6,935 nt of DNA from Savagea sp. (GTDB lineage Bacteria; Bacillota; Bacilli; Bacillales_A; Planococcaceae): NCBI GenBank assembly GCA_030152585.1, contig JASLJC010000048.1, forward strand, positions 1 to 6,935, given 5' to 3'. Positions within the stretch are counted from its first letter, which is position 1. Every line of letters starts with the position of its first letter. Made by a program: the position numbers and the translations under genes. This document shows, in pieces, positions 1-5,294 of the stretch. The notes below the pieces were generated by a model. The model saw only the letters and a program-made list of their open reading frames with translations. It had not been told where the DNA came from and searched no databases.

Positions 1-1
1 T

Positions 2-313
2 TTCGTAAAAATTAGTCAAGATTTCGATGAAGTAGTTGATGAATATACGTATGCAGAAATGACCATTACAAGATTTAATGATGGAAAACAATTAGACTAT
101 ACGGTGTGGAAAAACATGTACGATTTGGAAGAAGCACCATATATCATACTTGATGATGAGGTTTTTTTGTTGGAAGACGTTGTACAATTCGACATTGAAG
201 AACAGTTGGAGAAAAATGGAACAGTTTTTGTAAGGGAAGAACAATTTCAAAGTAAGTTATTTGAAGAAAATTTTCAAAAAGAAATGAACAATGAAATGGA
301 AATGTGGGGTTGA
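2..313 (+). CDS. Acidic protein of unknown function, 5'-partial
   Basis: The reading frame is open from base 2 to the stop at 311-313. The first internal ATG (59) has no Shine-Dalgarno sequence, and the residues before it (FVKISQDFDEVVDEYTYAE) look like ordinary coding sequence. I therefore read this as the C-terminal part of a gene that starts left of the window. The visible 103 residues are strongly acidic: about 21 Asp/Glu against 7 Lys/Arg after residue M59nt. There are no membrane segments or known motifs. It contains the string FLLEDVV; the next protein has YLLEDVY, and both have a GxxF...EEF-like patch near the C-terminus, so the two may be distant paralogues. The next gene begins immediately after its stop (TGAATG), so the two are likely translationally coupled. 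Function unknown. Confidence 0.8.
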   Translation, partial: FVKISQDFDEVVDEYTYAEMTITRFNDGKQLDYTVWKNMYDLEEAPYIILDDEVFLLEDVVQFDIEEQLEKNGTVFVREEQFQSKLFEENFQKEMNNEMEMWG

Positions 314-622
314 ATGAGTATGAAAAGCATAGGTGAAACGAAAGTGCTTGTGGGAAATCAGAATATCTATTTACTAGAAGACGTTTATTTGGATCCAGAT
401 GCTGATTATTCGTCAGACTTTGATGTAAATGAAGAAGTTGCTGAACTATTACATGAGATACAATCAGGTGACTTTCCCCCTTTGGAGAATATCAATGGAG
501 TTGTGAGCGTACCAAAAGATTTTGAAGGTGTTATTTTGAAAGAGAATGGAGCATTTTATACAAGCGTTGAAGAATTCGCTGAATCGCATAAATTAAAAGT
601 TAAGGAGTTAGAGCTAGGTTAA
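314..622 (+). CDS. Small acidic protein of unknown function (102 aa)
   Basis: The start codon follows the previous gene's stop with no gap. The only upstream purine-rich sequence is a weak TGGGG, so translation probably depends on coupling to the upstream gene. An in-frame second Met lies two codons in (position 320). By hand count the protein has about 22 Asp/Glu and 7 Lys/Arg, a net charge near -15, with a cluster DPDADYSSDFDVNEE at residues 27-41. No catalytic motif, signal peptide or transmembrane segment is visible. Its last codons and stop lie inside the terminator hairpin at 610-634, so this gene closes the first transcription unit. The high negative charge is compatible with a DNA-mimic or protein-binding role, but that is only a guess. 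Confidence 0.75.
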   Translation: MSMKSIGETKVLVGNQNIYLLEDVYLDPDADYSSDFDVNEEVAELLHEIQSGDFPPLENINGVVSVPKDFEGVILKENGAFYTSVEEFAESHKLKVKELELG

Positions 623-640
623 TCGTCTAGCTCTTTTTTA
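610..640 (+). terminator. Rho-independent terminator
   Basis: AGAGCTAG (610-617) pairs perfectly with CTAGCTCT (627-634) around a 9-nt loop that holds the stop codon of the preceding gene. A run of six T follows (634-639). This ends the unit formed by the first two genes. Confidence 0.85.
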
Positions 641-641
641 T

Positions 642-881
642 TTGAATAAAGATATTTTTAATGAGTTTGGTGATTTAACGCTTGATTATAATGAAGAGTT
701 TGCGACAATCGAAATATTTGAAGATGAGCAGCTCCTCTTCAGCGTGTTTGAACATCATCCGAAAAATTCAAATTGGAAGTATGTTGAAAGTCACTATATT
801 GATATGTTCCATGCAATTCATCGAATGCGACTTGGACAAAAAACACTTGATAAAAATGAAGAATTAGAAGTCAACTTGTAA
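642..881 (+). CDS. Small acidic protein of unknown function, start uncertain (79 aa)
   Basis: The frame reads NKDIFNEFGDLTLDYNEEFATIE and onward, with good coding character: acidic (about 17 Asp/Glu to 7 Lys/Arg), no rare-codon clusters, and a clean stop 20 bases before the next start. The only start candidate is TTG at 642, which sits directly on the T-tail of the upstream terminator and has no Shine-Dalgarno sequence; the frame is closed by TAG at 615-617. Either the start is unconventional or the gene has lost its 5' end. A Trp- and aromatic-rich patch (NWKYVESHYIDMFHAIHRM, residues 44-62) suggests a folded domain. No family is recognised. Confidence 0.5.
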   Translation: MNKDIFNEFGDLTLDYNEEFATIEIFEDEQLLFSVFEHHPKNSNWKYVESHYIDMFHAIHRMRLGQKTLDKNEELEVNL

Positions 882-890
882 AGTTAGAAA

Positions 891-894
891 GGAG
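891..894 (+). promoter_or_regulatory. Shine-Dalgarno deciding the start at 902
   Basis: AAAGGAG ends at 894. The ATG at 896 would be only 1 nt away, while the in-frame ATG at 902 is 7 nt away. The second ATG is therefore preferred. Confidence 0.7.
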
Positions 895-901
895 AATGGC
901 A

Positions 902-1150
902 ATGAGATATCAAGAGATGAAAGAACAATTGGAAGAATTAATGAATCATGATTACATTAACTTTGTAAAAGCGATGATTTCCATTGAGACGGAATTAGAA
1001 GACGAAGAACAATTGGAACGGATTGTAGATGAATTTTTGGAAAATGATGGGGTTGTTACGATTGTACATGAAGAATTATATGGAAAAGGAGTACACTTTA
1101 AAGATTTAGAGTTTAATAAGCAGCTGAAAAATAAAAAAATTGAAATATAG
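902..1150 (+). CDS. Small acidic helical protein of unknown function (82 aa)
   Basis: The start at 902 is chosen over 896 because of the spacing from AAAGGAG. The protein begins MRYQEMKEQLEELMNHDYINF and carries about 21 Asp/Glu against 10 Lys/Arg. It is probably mostly helical, given the LEDEEQLERIVDEFLEND stretch at residues 31-48, with a possible beta segment GVVTIVHEELY after it. No known motif is seen. It is followed 8 nt later by the next gene and probably shares a transcript with it. It resembles its neighbours in charge and size but not clearly in sequence. Confidence 0.75.
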   Translation: MRYQEMKEQLEELMNHDYINFVKAMISIETELEDEEQLERIVDEFLENDGVVTIVHEELYGKGVHFKDLEFNKQLKNKKIEI

Positions 1151-1158
1151 GTGATAGT

Positions 1159-1443
1159 ATGAATAGCCAAAACAAAAAAGTTGAAAAGGTCGATACTGAT
1201 TTTTTAAGACGAGTCATCGATACTAGAGAACCGATTGGACTTTTTTACTCAGTAAACAAAAATGGATTAGCCACAGGTGTTGATAATAGCCATGCGGAAG
1301 CATTTACTGAAACCTTTCCATCTGAAGAATTATGTATAGAATGGTTAAAGAATGAAGACTTTGAATATTATACTGAAATTCATTTTAATCATTATAATGA
1401 GAAGCAATCAAAAAGACTAAAATCTAATCAGCTTGAAAAGTAA
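1159..1443 (+). CDS. Hypothetical protein (94 aa)
   Basis: ATG at 1159 is preceded by AGGTGA (1149-1154), which overlaps the previous gene's stop. The close spacing suggests an operon. The protein is nearly balanced in charge (about 18 acidic, 14 basic residues), unlike its upstream neighbours. It has a central aromatic segment (IGLFYSVNKNGLATGVDN, residues 26-43), then a Glu-rich part containing CIEWLKNEDFEYYTEIHFNHY. The tail is lysine-rich and ends in a short charged helix. The pattern 'D...REPIGLFYSV...ATGVDNS...FPSEELCIEWL' looks like a small alpha/beta fold, but I do not recognise the family. No signal peptide or membrane segment is seen. Confidence 0.75.
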   Translation: MNSQNKKVEKVDTDFLRRVIDTREPIGLFYSVNKNGLATGVDNSHAEAFTETFPSEELCIEWLKNEDFEYYTEIHFNHYNEKQSKRLKSNQLEK

Positions 1444-1491
1444 AAGCTCAAAAGAGTGTTTTTGTTAGGACTGTGAAAGGAAGTTACCGAT

Positions 1492-1653
1492 ATGTCTAAA
1501 AAAAGTACAAATACTTTGTTGGATTATTTTAAAGTGTCAAATCATGAAGAGTTAATGAGATTTATATTGGATTCCCCCTGCGATACTAAGGTACAAGAAT
1601 TGAAGGAAGTTCTGGCATTGGTAAAGGATGAGGAAAATGACGAATTTATATGA
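1492..1653 (+). CDS. 53-aa protein resembling the N-terminal module of the next gene
   Basis: ATG at 1492 has a good Shine-Dalgarno sequence (GAAAGGAAG, ending at 1483, 8 nt upstream). The ORF runs to TGA at 1651-1653, overlapping the following gene by 17 nt in another frame, which is typical of translational coupling. The protein starts MSKKSTNTLLDYFKVSNHEE. Aligned by eye, residues 9-45 match residues 4-38 of the downstream RadC-like protein (L..F...N..EL then D..V..L.E.....K), with roughly ten identities and a 2-residue gap. It may be a free-standing copy of that small helical module. No enzymatic residues are visible. The overlap and the shared module suggest that the two proteins act together. 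Confidence 0.7.
   Translation: MSKKSTNTLLDYFKVSNHEELMRFILDSPCDTKVQELKEVLALVKDEENDEFI
1623..1628 (+). promoter_or_regulatory. Shine-Dalgarno deciding the start at 1637
   Basis: AAAGGA (1623-1628) abuts the ATG at 1628, making that start unlikely, but lies 8 nt before the in-frame ATG at 1637. Confidence 0.6.
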
Positions 1654-2713
1654 GAAATTCGGCTGTAAAAATAAATATGAGTTATGGGATAAACTGAAAA
1701 GTAATGATTCAGTTGTAAAAGATTTACGTGAATTTATAGAGTATGCAAAATGTAATATAAAATCTCCTTTTAAATCGATAAGCAGTCCTAAAGATTTTGC
1801 AGACTATTATTCAAGTAATTTAAAAGATACTAATCTACAAGATAATGAATTTACATGTGTATTTGTTAATACTAAAAATATACCTATTCATCATTCAATT
1901 GTAGAGTTAGATTCGAATGCAAAAGATATCTACGAGTTATTACAACAGGAATTAAAAGTTCCGTTAAAGGAAGGGCTGTCAGCAGGAGGTGTAAATCTTT
2001 TTCTTGTAAGAAGTAAGTTAATGGATGAGTGGAAATGGAATCAAGTTTTACAATTTTTTAATGATATTCAATTGCACGTTATGGACGAAATGGTAATAGA
2101 TGAATCGGAGCGCACTTTATATTCTACACAAGGAGACTATATGGAATCGATTGAAAATATTGTTTCAACTAATAGAGAAACTATGGAATTTGAACAATTT
2201 AATCATTATACGGGTTACAGTGAGTTTAGCAGTTTTTATGCAGAAGAAGAAATATTGGGATTGAATATGATAACAGATAGACAAGCTGTGATGAAAAATT
2301 TAAAGTTGGGTTATCAACATGAAGCACAAGAATATTTAGGGGTCATCGCCTATGATGATTTAAACTTTGTTGTTTCAGTTGAAGAAGTATTTATTCGAGG
2401 GAGTAATAGTGCGATTGTCGATCACAAGATCATATTGCAACATATTTTAGCATATGAAGAAGCAAAGGGAATTGCTATTTTTCATAATCACCCAAGCGGT
2501 GTGACAGATCCGAGTCCTGAAGACACCAATGTAACGGAACGAATACAAAGTATATGTGAAAGTGCTGGATTCGAGTTTCTCGATCATTATATTGTAGGAA
2601 AAGAATCTGTTTATTCATATGAAAGAAGTCATCCGTTCTTTGTATCGAGTAATGAAGACTATTGTAAATCTGTTCAATATGAAAAACAAAAATTTAAAGA
2701 TGTTGAATTGTGA
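1637..2713 (+). CDS. RadC-like JAB/MPN domain protein with degenerate N-terminal JAB-like half
   Basis: The protein is 358 residues from the ATG at 1637, longer than usual RadC (about 225). Residues 212-335 are a typical RadC/JAB domain. The metal-binding JAMM signature H-x-H-x7-S-x2-D is complete: H283, H285, S293, D296, within HNHPSG and PSPED. It is followed by FLDHYIVG (314-321), as in RadC. An upstream Glu (E249 or E250) is positioned as the fourth catalytic residue. JAB domains are zinc-dependent hydrolases, but RadC itself has no firmly established activity; such proteins are common on plasmids and phages. Residues 48-155 look like a second, eroded copy: SPKDFADYYSSNLKD, EFTCVFVNTKNIPIHHSI and LHVMDEMVID match the spacing of RadC blocks, but the HNHPSG-PSxxD segment is missing. 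Residues 1-45 are a small helical module shared with the preceding 53-aa ORF. No signal peptide is seen, so it is likely cytoplasmic. JAB assignment certain; N-terminal interpretation inferred. Confidence 0.88.
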   Translation: MTNLYEKFGCKNKYELWDKLKSNDSVVKDLREFIEYAKCNIKSPFKSISSPKDFADYYSSNLKDTNLQDNEFTCVFVNTKNIPIHHSIVELDSNAKDIYELLQQELKVPLKEGLSAGGVNLFLVRSKLMDEWKWNQVLQFFNDIQLHVMDEMVIDESERTLYSTQGDYMESIENIVSTNRETMEFEQFNHYTGYSEFSSFYAEEEILGLNMITDRQAVMKNLKLGYQHEAQEYLGVIAYDDLNFVVSVEEVFIRGSNSAIVDHKIILQHILAYEEAKGIAIFHNHPSGVTDPSPEDTNVTERIQSICESAGFEFLDHYIVGKESVYSYERSHPFFVSSNEDYCKSVQYEKQKFKDVEL

Positions 2714-2777
2714 AAATAAAGGGATTGGTATATAAGTCGAAATTTAATGAAAAGCATGAGAATCCCCAAAATAGAAA

Positions 2778-2823
2778 ACGCATGAAATCAAGGTTTTAAC
2801 TTTTGATTTCATGCGTCTTTTTT
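2778..2823 (+). terminator. Rho-independent terminator after the RadC-like gene
   Basis: ACGCATGAAATCAA (2778-2791) and TTGATTTCATGCGT (2803-2816) form a perfect 14-bp stem with an 11-nt loop, followed by C and six T (2818-2823). It closes the accessory gene run and insulates the acetyltransferase. An A-run just before the stem (2775-2778) could allow weak activity on the other strand. Confidence 0.92.
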
Positions 2824-2895
2824 GATTTTTAGAAGTTTTGTCCCAGTTTTTTTGGGTATTCGGATTATCGTGTGGAATTTTGACTGATTTGTATA

Positions 2896-2904
2896 TGTTA
2901 TAAT
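2896..2904 (+). promoter_or_regulatory. Extended -10 promoter of the acetyltransferase gene
   Basis: TATGTTATAAT contains a perfect TGnTATAAT extended -10, with the hexamer at 2899-2904. A TTGACT lies at 2880-2885, but the 13-nt spacer is too short for a normal -35, so the extended -10 probably carries the promoter. It would give a leader of about 90 nt before the gene at 3001. The leader contains a weak two-part hairpin (TATCTT 2933-2938 with AAGATA 2968-2973; ACAAA 2944-2948 with TTTGT 2960-2964). Confidence 0.6.
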
Positions 2905-3000
2905 AACTAAAAGGGTTATTAATTTATTGCTTTATCTTCTTCAACAAACGGGCGATCTATTTGTGATAAGATACGGAATAAAACAATTGGAGGAGTCAAA

Positions 3001-3546
3001 ATGTTCATACATAAAATAAATGATGACTTATCGTTAAAATTAATAGAATTAAAAGATAGCGAAAGGGTATTTGAATTAACGGATAAGTCAAGAGACCATT
3101 TAAGAGAATGGCTACCTTGGTTGGATTTTACAACAAAACTCGAAGATACCACGGAGTTTATCAAAGGATGTTTAAAAGGCTTTGCTGAAAATAAGAGCTT
3201 AAATACAGTTATTTTGTTTAAAGGAGAAATTGTTGGAGTTGCAGGCTACAATAACATTAATTGGTCAAATAAGACTGCATATATTGGTTATTGGCTCGGT
3301 GAAGGATTTCAAGGAAATGGAATAATGACCGCGGTGGCTAAAACATTGACGGATTATGCATTTGGTGAGTTGGGCCTAAATAAGGTTGAGATCAGAGCTG
3401 CTGTTGGCAATAAGAAAAGTAGGGGTATCCCTAAGAGACTAAATTTTGTAAATGAAGGATGTATTAGACAAGCAGAGTGGTTATATGACCATTATGTAGA
3501 CCATATTGTATATGGGATTTTGGCAGAAGAATGGAATAAAAAATAG
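3001..3546 (+). CDS. GNAT acetyltransferase, RimJ/RimL (YdaF-like) type
   Basis: This is a 181-residue protein with the full length of the RimJ/RimL-type GNAT family (Acetyltransf_3), which transfers acetyl from acetyl-CoA to N-terminal amino groups, as on ribosomal proteins, or to other amines. Recognisable blocks are RDHLREWLPWLD (31-42), GEIVGVAGYNNI (75-86), YIGYWLGEGFQGNGIMT (94-110) with the acetyl-CoA pyrophosphate-binding loop QGNGIM, NKVEIRAA (127-134), and NEGCIRQAEWLYDHYVDHIVYG (151-172). It most resembles B. subtilis YdaF, from memory. The start is clear: TTGGAGGAG at 2988-2995, 5 nt before ATG. In the normally well-conserved NKKSR-IPERLGF segment it reads NKKSRGIPKRLNF (137-149), which is unusual. 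It stands alone between two terminators with its own promoter. Substrate unknown; a resistance or detoxification role is possible but not shown. Confidence 0.92.
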   Translation: MFIHKINDDLSLKLIELKDSERVFELTDKSRDHLREWLPWLDFTTKLEDTTEFIKGCLKGFAENKSLNTVILFKGEIVGVAGYNNINWSNKTAYIGYWLGEGFQGNGIMTAVAKTLTDYAFGELGLNKVEIRAAVGNKKSRGIPKRLNFVNEGCIRQAEWLYDHYVDHIVYGILAEEWNKK

Positions 3547-3572
3547 GTCAACCAGAAATGACTGGTCAACCT
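3545..3572 (+). other. Imperfect hairpin just after the acetyltransferase stop
   Basis: AGGT-ca-ACCAG (3545-3555) folds on CTGGT-ca-ACCT (3562-3572), with a loop of 6 nt and a symmetric 2x2 internal loop. GGTCAACC is also a direct repeat here. There is no T-run after it, so it is probably not a full terminator; it may protect the 3' end. Confidence 0.45.
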
Positions 3573-3608
3573 TATAATACGATAGGGCACGATTATGGAA
3601 GAATAACT

Positions 3609-3660
3609 GGGTAATCGGAAATAGAGGATTCCACACTATTTTCCGATTACCCCTTTTTTT
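3609..3660 (+). terminator. Rho-independent terminator between convergent units
   Basis: GGGTAATCGG (3609-3618) pairs with CCGATTACCC (3643-3652). The stem continues as AAA/TTT and, after one bulged T, TAG/CTA (3622-3624 with 3636-3638). Seven T follow (3654-3660). It terminates the plus-strand acetyltransferase transcript. The same stem would form in the minus-strand par transcript but lacks a T-tail there, so it is at best partly bidirectional. Confidence 0.9.
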
Positions 3661-3832
3661 ATTTGTTTATATCATCTACTTCTTCTTTTAAAAAGTGCAG
3701 CTGTCGTACGATCTCATCCAATTTTTTTTGGAAGATTTGAGCTTGATAAGGTGTTTCGCTATTTTTTAAAGTTGTTATTTGTTCCTGCAATACTTTTATC
3801 GTTTCTGGAATGTTTGTGATTGGATTTTCCAT
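3659..3832 (-). CDS. 57-aa coiled-coil protein, third gene of the par operon
   Basis: The start at 3832 (MENPITNIPETIKVLQEQ) is chosen because GGAGGG (3845-3840) lies 7 nt upstream of it. The longer ATG at 3847 contains that Shine-Dalgarno sequence in its own codons. The upstream ATG directly follows the parR-like stop, so the two genes are tightly coupled. The small protein is rich in heptad-like Leu/Ile with charged flanks (IKVLQEQITTLKN, then QIFQKKLDEIVRQLHFLKEEVDDIN), predicting two helices, probably a coiled-coil hairpin or oligomer. There is no RHH or helix-turn-helix. As the last gene of parM-parR-x it may bind ParR or ParM, or regulate the system. I know of no family assignment. Confidence 0.7.
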   Translation of the reverse strand: MENPITNIPETIKVLQEQITTLKNSETPYQAQIFQKKLDEIVRQLHFLKEEVDDINK

Positions 3833-3839
3833 TTTAGTT

Positions 3840-3845
3840 CCCTCC
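3840..3845 (-). promoter_or_regulatory. Shine-Dalgarno deciding the start at 3832
   Basis: GGAGGG on the minus strand lies 7 nt before the ATG at 3832. It overlaps the first codons of the alternative ATG at 3847, which has no ribosome-binding site of its own. Confidence 0.75.
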
Positions 3846-3847
3846 AT

Positions 3848-4183
3848 TTACTTTCCTAAATTTTTTATTATGTGTGAGGCATCTACAAATTTTCTTTCAT
3901 TCCCTTGATCGGGTGAATCATTTCTTTCTCCTCCATGGGGATTGTTTATTAAGTAAGTTTTGATTTCGCTTAACTCTTTTTCAAGATGAGAGACTCGTTC
4001 TTCAAGTTTATTTGCCTCTTCAATTTTAGCATTAGAGCTTTTTTCTAGTGCGATCATCGTTCGAATTGCTTTACGAATATACTCTGATTGCGAACGTGCA
4101 GGGAGACTCTCAATCCACTCTTGTATGTCTGAATCTTCTTCTTTATCATAAAAGAAGACCTTTCTGACTTCGGTGTTTGACAT
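3848..4183 (-). CDS. parR: ParR-like centromere-binding adaptor (ribbon-helix-helix)
   Basis: This 111-residue protein lies directly downstream of parM, in the order and at the size of ParR in type II (actin-like) partition systems. Residues 6-13 (VRKVFFYD) would be the DNA-contacting beta-strand. DIQEWIESLPARSQSEYIRKAIRTMIALEK (19-48) fits the two helices of a ribbon-helix-helix fold; RSQSEYIRKAI is a typical RHH second-helix pattern. Residues 52-79 form a clear coiled coil (LEERVSHLEKELSEIKTYL). A polar linker (NNPHGGERNDSPDQGNE) leads to a conserved-looking tail, RKFVDASHIIKNLGK. In known ParR proteins the C-terminal tail binds ParM filament ends, so this tail is the likely contact. A perfect AAAGGAGGT lies 5-6 nt before ATG and overlaps the parM stop. 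Family by context and fold; not checked by search. Confidence 0.8.
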   Translation of the reverse strand: MSNTEVRKVFFYDKEEDSDIQEWIESLPARSQSEYIRKAIRTMIALEKSSNAKIEEANKLEERVSHLEKELSEIKTYLINNPHGGERNDSPDQGNERKFVDASHIIKNLGK

Positions 4184-4195
4184 GCTAAACCTCCT

Positions 4196-5233
4196 TTATA
4201 ATTGGGATGCTAGTTTATAGTAACCTTTCAAATTAGCAAGTTGTGAATTGGATGCCACAATAACATTTGATTCTTCAAAAACTTCTGAGAAGTAATCTTT
4301 TACGATACTGACTCCTCCACCAGTAATGACAAACTTATCTACATTGTCACGATTAGTGAGTGTGCGATCAATTTCTGATAAACGTTTGTCTACAAAGTCC
4401 ATGATAACATGTTTCGCAACATCTTCAAAAGCGTATTTTTTGCGTTCTGAAAGCTCGGCGATCATGTCTCCACGTCTAAATCCTTCATCGACATAGGACG
4501 GATCCAATCCCTTAATATTATGTTGTACTTCCAGTTCTTTAGCTATAATACGATGCAAGTCATTCATTCCTTCGTAAAAAGTTTCTGACTTCTCACGTAA
4601 GCGTTTGAAGTTTTTGAACGTGTCCATGATGGTTGTACCTGCACCAAAGTCGATGACTGTAATTGTGCTTGTTAAGAGTTCTTCATCAAGCATTCCCTCA
4701 TCATTCATGAAAATGTCAAGTAAAGTTCCAGTAGGCTGTTCAACAATTCGGACATCTGTAACATTGATCATTCGTTGTATATCATTTCGTGTTACGACAT
4801 GTTTTTGTTCTAAAAAGTTCTTATAATTTGCTTCGTCATCTGTTCCGATTTCGGCTGAAGGTAATGCTGTAACTACTACTACATCCATTAATTCTTCATC
4901 TGAGAAATCACTTGCTAGTTCTGCCAAAATAAACGTGCAAAGTAATTTGAAGCGTTTCTGCATATACCGATTGTTGTGCGTATATGTTGGAATTAATGCT
5001 TCTGGATCAACTGCCTCGGCAATACCTACTCCCCAAATATACTTCACTCCATCATCTAATTGACTTTCAAAAGTTTCATATCCTTTATCATTTTGATTCA
5101 TAAGAGCAAGTAACGTGCTTGTTCCTACTGCTGTTTCACGTGCAATCATACTTGGTGCTATAATTGTTCGCTTACCATTCGTTGCCTTTACATACCCATT
5201 TCCTAAATCAAATGCAAATGCTGCTTTTGTCAT
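4196..5233 (-). CDS. parM: ParM/StbA-type actin-like plasmid segregation ATPase
   Basis: This 345-residue actin-fold ATPase assembles nucleotide-dependent filaments that push sister plasmids apart. ATP-site motifs are all present: phosphate 1 FDLGNG (8-13), connect 1-like VVTALPSAEIGTD (120-132), phosphate 2 DFGAGTT (195-201) and adenosine ITGGG (303-307). Blocks IVEQPTGTLLDIFM (163-176), DTFKNFKRLREKSETFYEGMND (204-225) and NLKGYYKLAS (334-343) closely recall staphylococcal pSK41 ParM, from memory. It heads the operon parM-parR-57 aa, with parR starting 12 nt after the stop. The start at 5233 is preferred to 5242 because AAGGAG (5249-5244) is 1 nt from the latter and 10 nt from the former. 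It lies just downstream of a repeat array, the usual place for parC and the operon promoter. No missing key residue was noted. Confidence 0.93.
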   Translation of the reverse strand: MTKAAFAFDLGNGYVKATNGKRTIIAPSMIARETAVGTSTLLALMNQNDKGYETFESQLDDGVKYIWGVGIAEAVDPEALIPTYTHNNRYMQKRFKLLCTFILAELASDFSDEELMDVVVVTALPSAEIGTDDEANYKNFLEQKHVVTRNDIQRMINVTDVRIVEQPTGTLLDIFMNDEGMLDEELLTSTITVIDFGAGTTIMDTFKNFKRLREKSETFYEGMNDLHRIIAKELEVQHNIKGLDPSYVDEGFRRGDMIAELSERKKYAFEDVAKHVIMDFVDKRLSEIDRTLTNRDNVDKFVITGGGVSIVKDYFSEVFEESNVIVASNSQLANLKGYYKLASQL

Positions 5234-5243
5234 TTTTATCATT

Positions 5244-5249
5244 CTCCTT
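5244..5249 (-). promoter_or_regulatory. Shine-Dalgarno of parM
   Basis: AAGGAG on the minus strand is 1 nt from the ATG at 5242 (too close) and 10 nt from the in-frame ATG at 5233 (acceptable). It therefore favours 5233. Confidence 0.6.
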
Positions 5250-5264
5250 CATTAAAATTTACAT

Positions 5265-5294
5265 AGTGTACATATGTCATAATAAATCACACAA
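5265..5294 (-). promoter_or_regulatory. Weak candidate promoter of the par operon
   Basis: On the minus strand, TTGTGT (5294-5289) and TACACT (5270-5265) are separated by 18 nt, giving a start near 5258 and a short leader. Both hexamers are poor matches. Box 1 of the repeat array lies between them, so a protein bound to the array would block it, as known for autoregulated par operons. Confidence 0.3.

Noticed and set aside
682..867. Plus-strand ORF overlapping the gene at 642-881 in another frame
   Set aside because: It has a serine-run, low-quality composition and no Shine-Dalgarno; it looks like a shadow of the acidic protein frame.
952..1170. Minus-strand ORF opposite the gene at 902-1150
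   Set aside because: Ser/Thr-rich translation typical of the antisense of an acidic gene, with no ribosome-binding site.
1441..1463. Hairpin AAAAGCTC-AAAA-GAGTGTTTTT after the gene at 1159-1443 as a terminator
   Set aside because: The stem is only about three good pairs with a bulge; too weak to call, and the following gene probably shares the transcript.
2880..2904. Classical -35/-10 pair TTGACT...TATAAT before the acetyltransferase
   Set aside because: The spacer is 13 nt, well below the usual 16-18; the extended -10 alone is the supported element.
2919..3164. Minus-strand ORF across the acetyltransferase start
   Set aside because: It is antisense to a clear GNAT N-terminus and its leader, and has a Ser/Asn-rich shadow composition.
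4605..4826. Plus-strand ORF inside parM
   Set aside because: It is antisense to conserved ParM motifs, with a composition rich in Ser/Val and no start signal.
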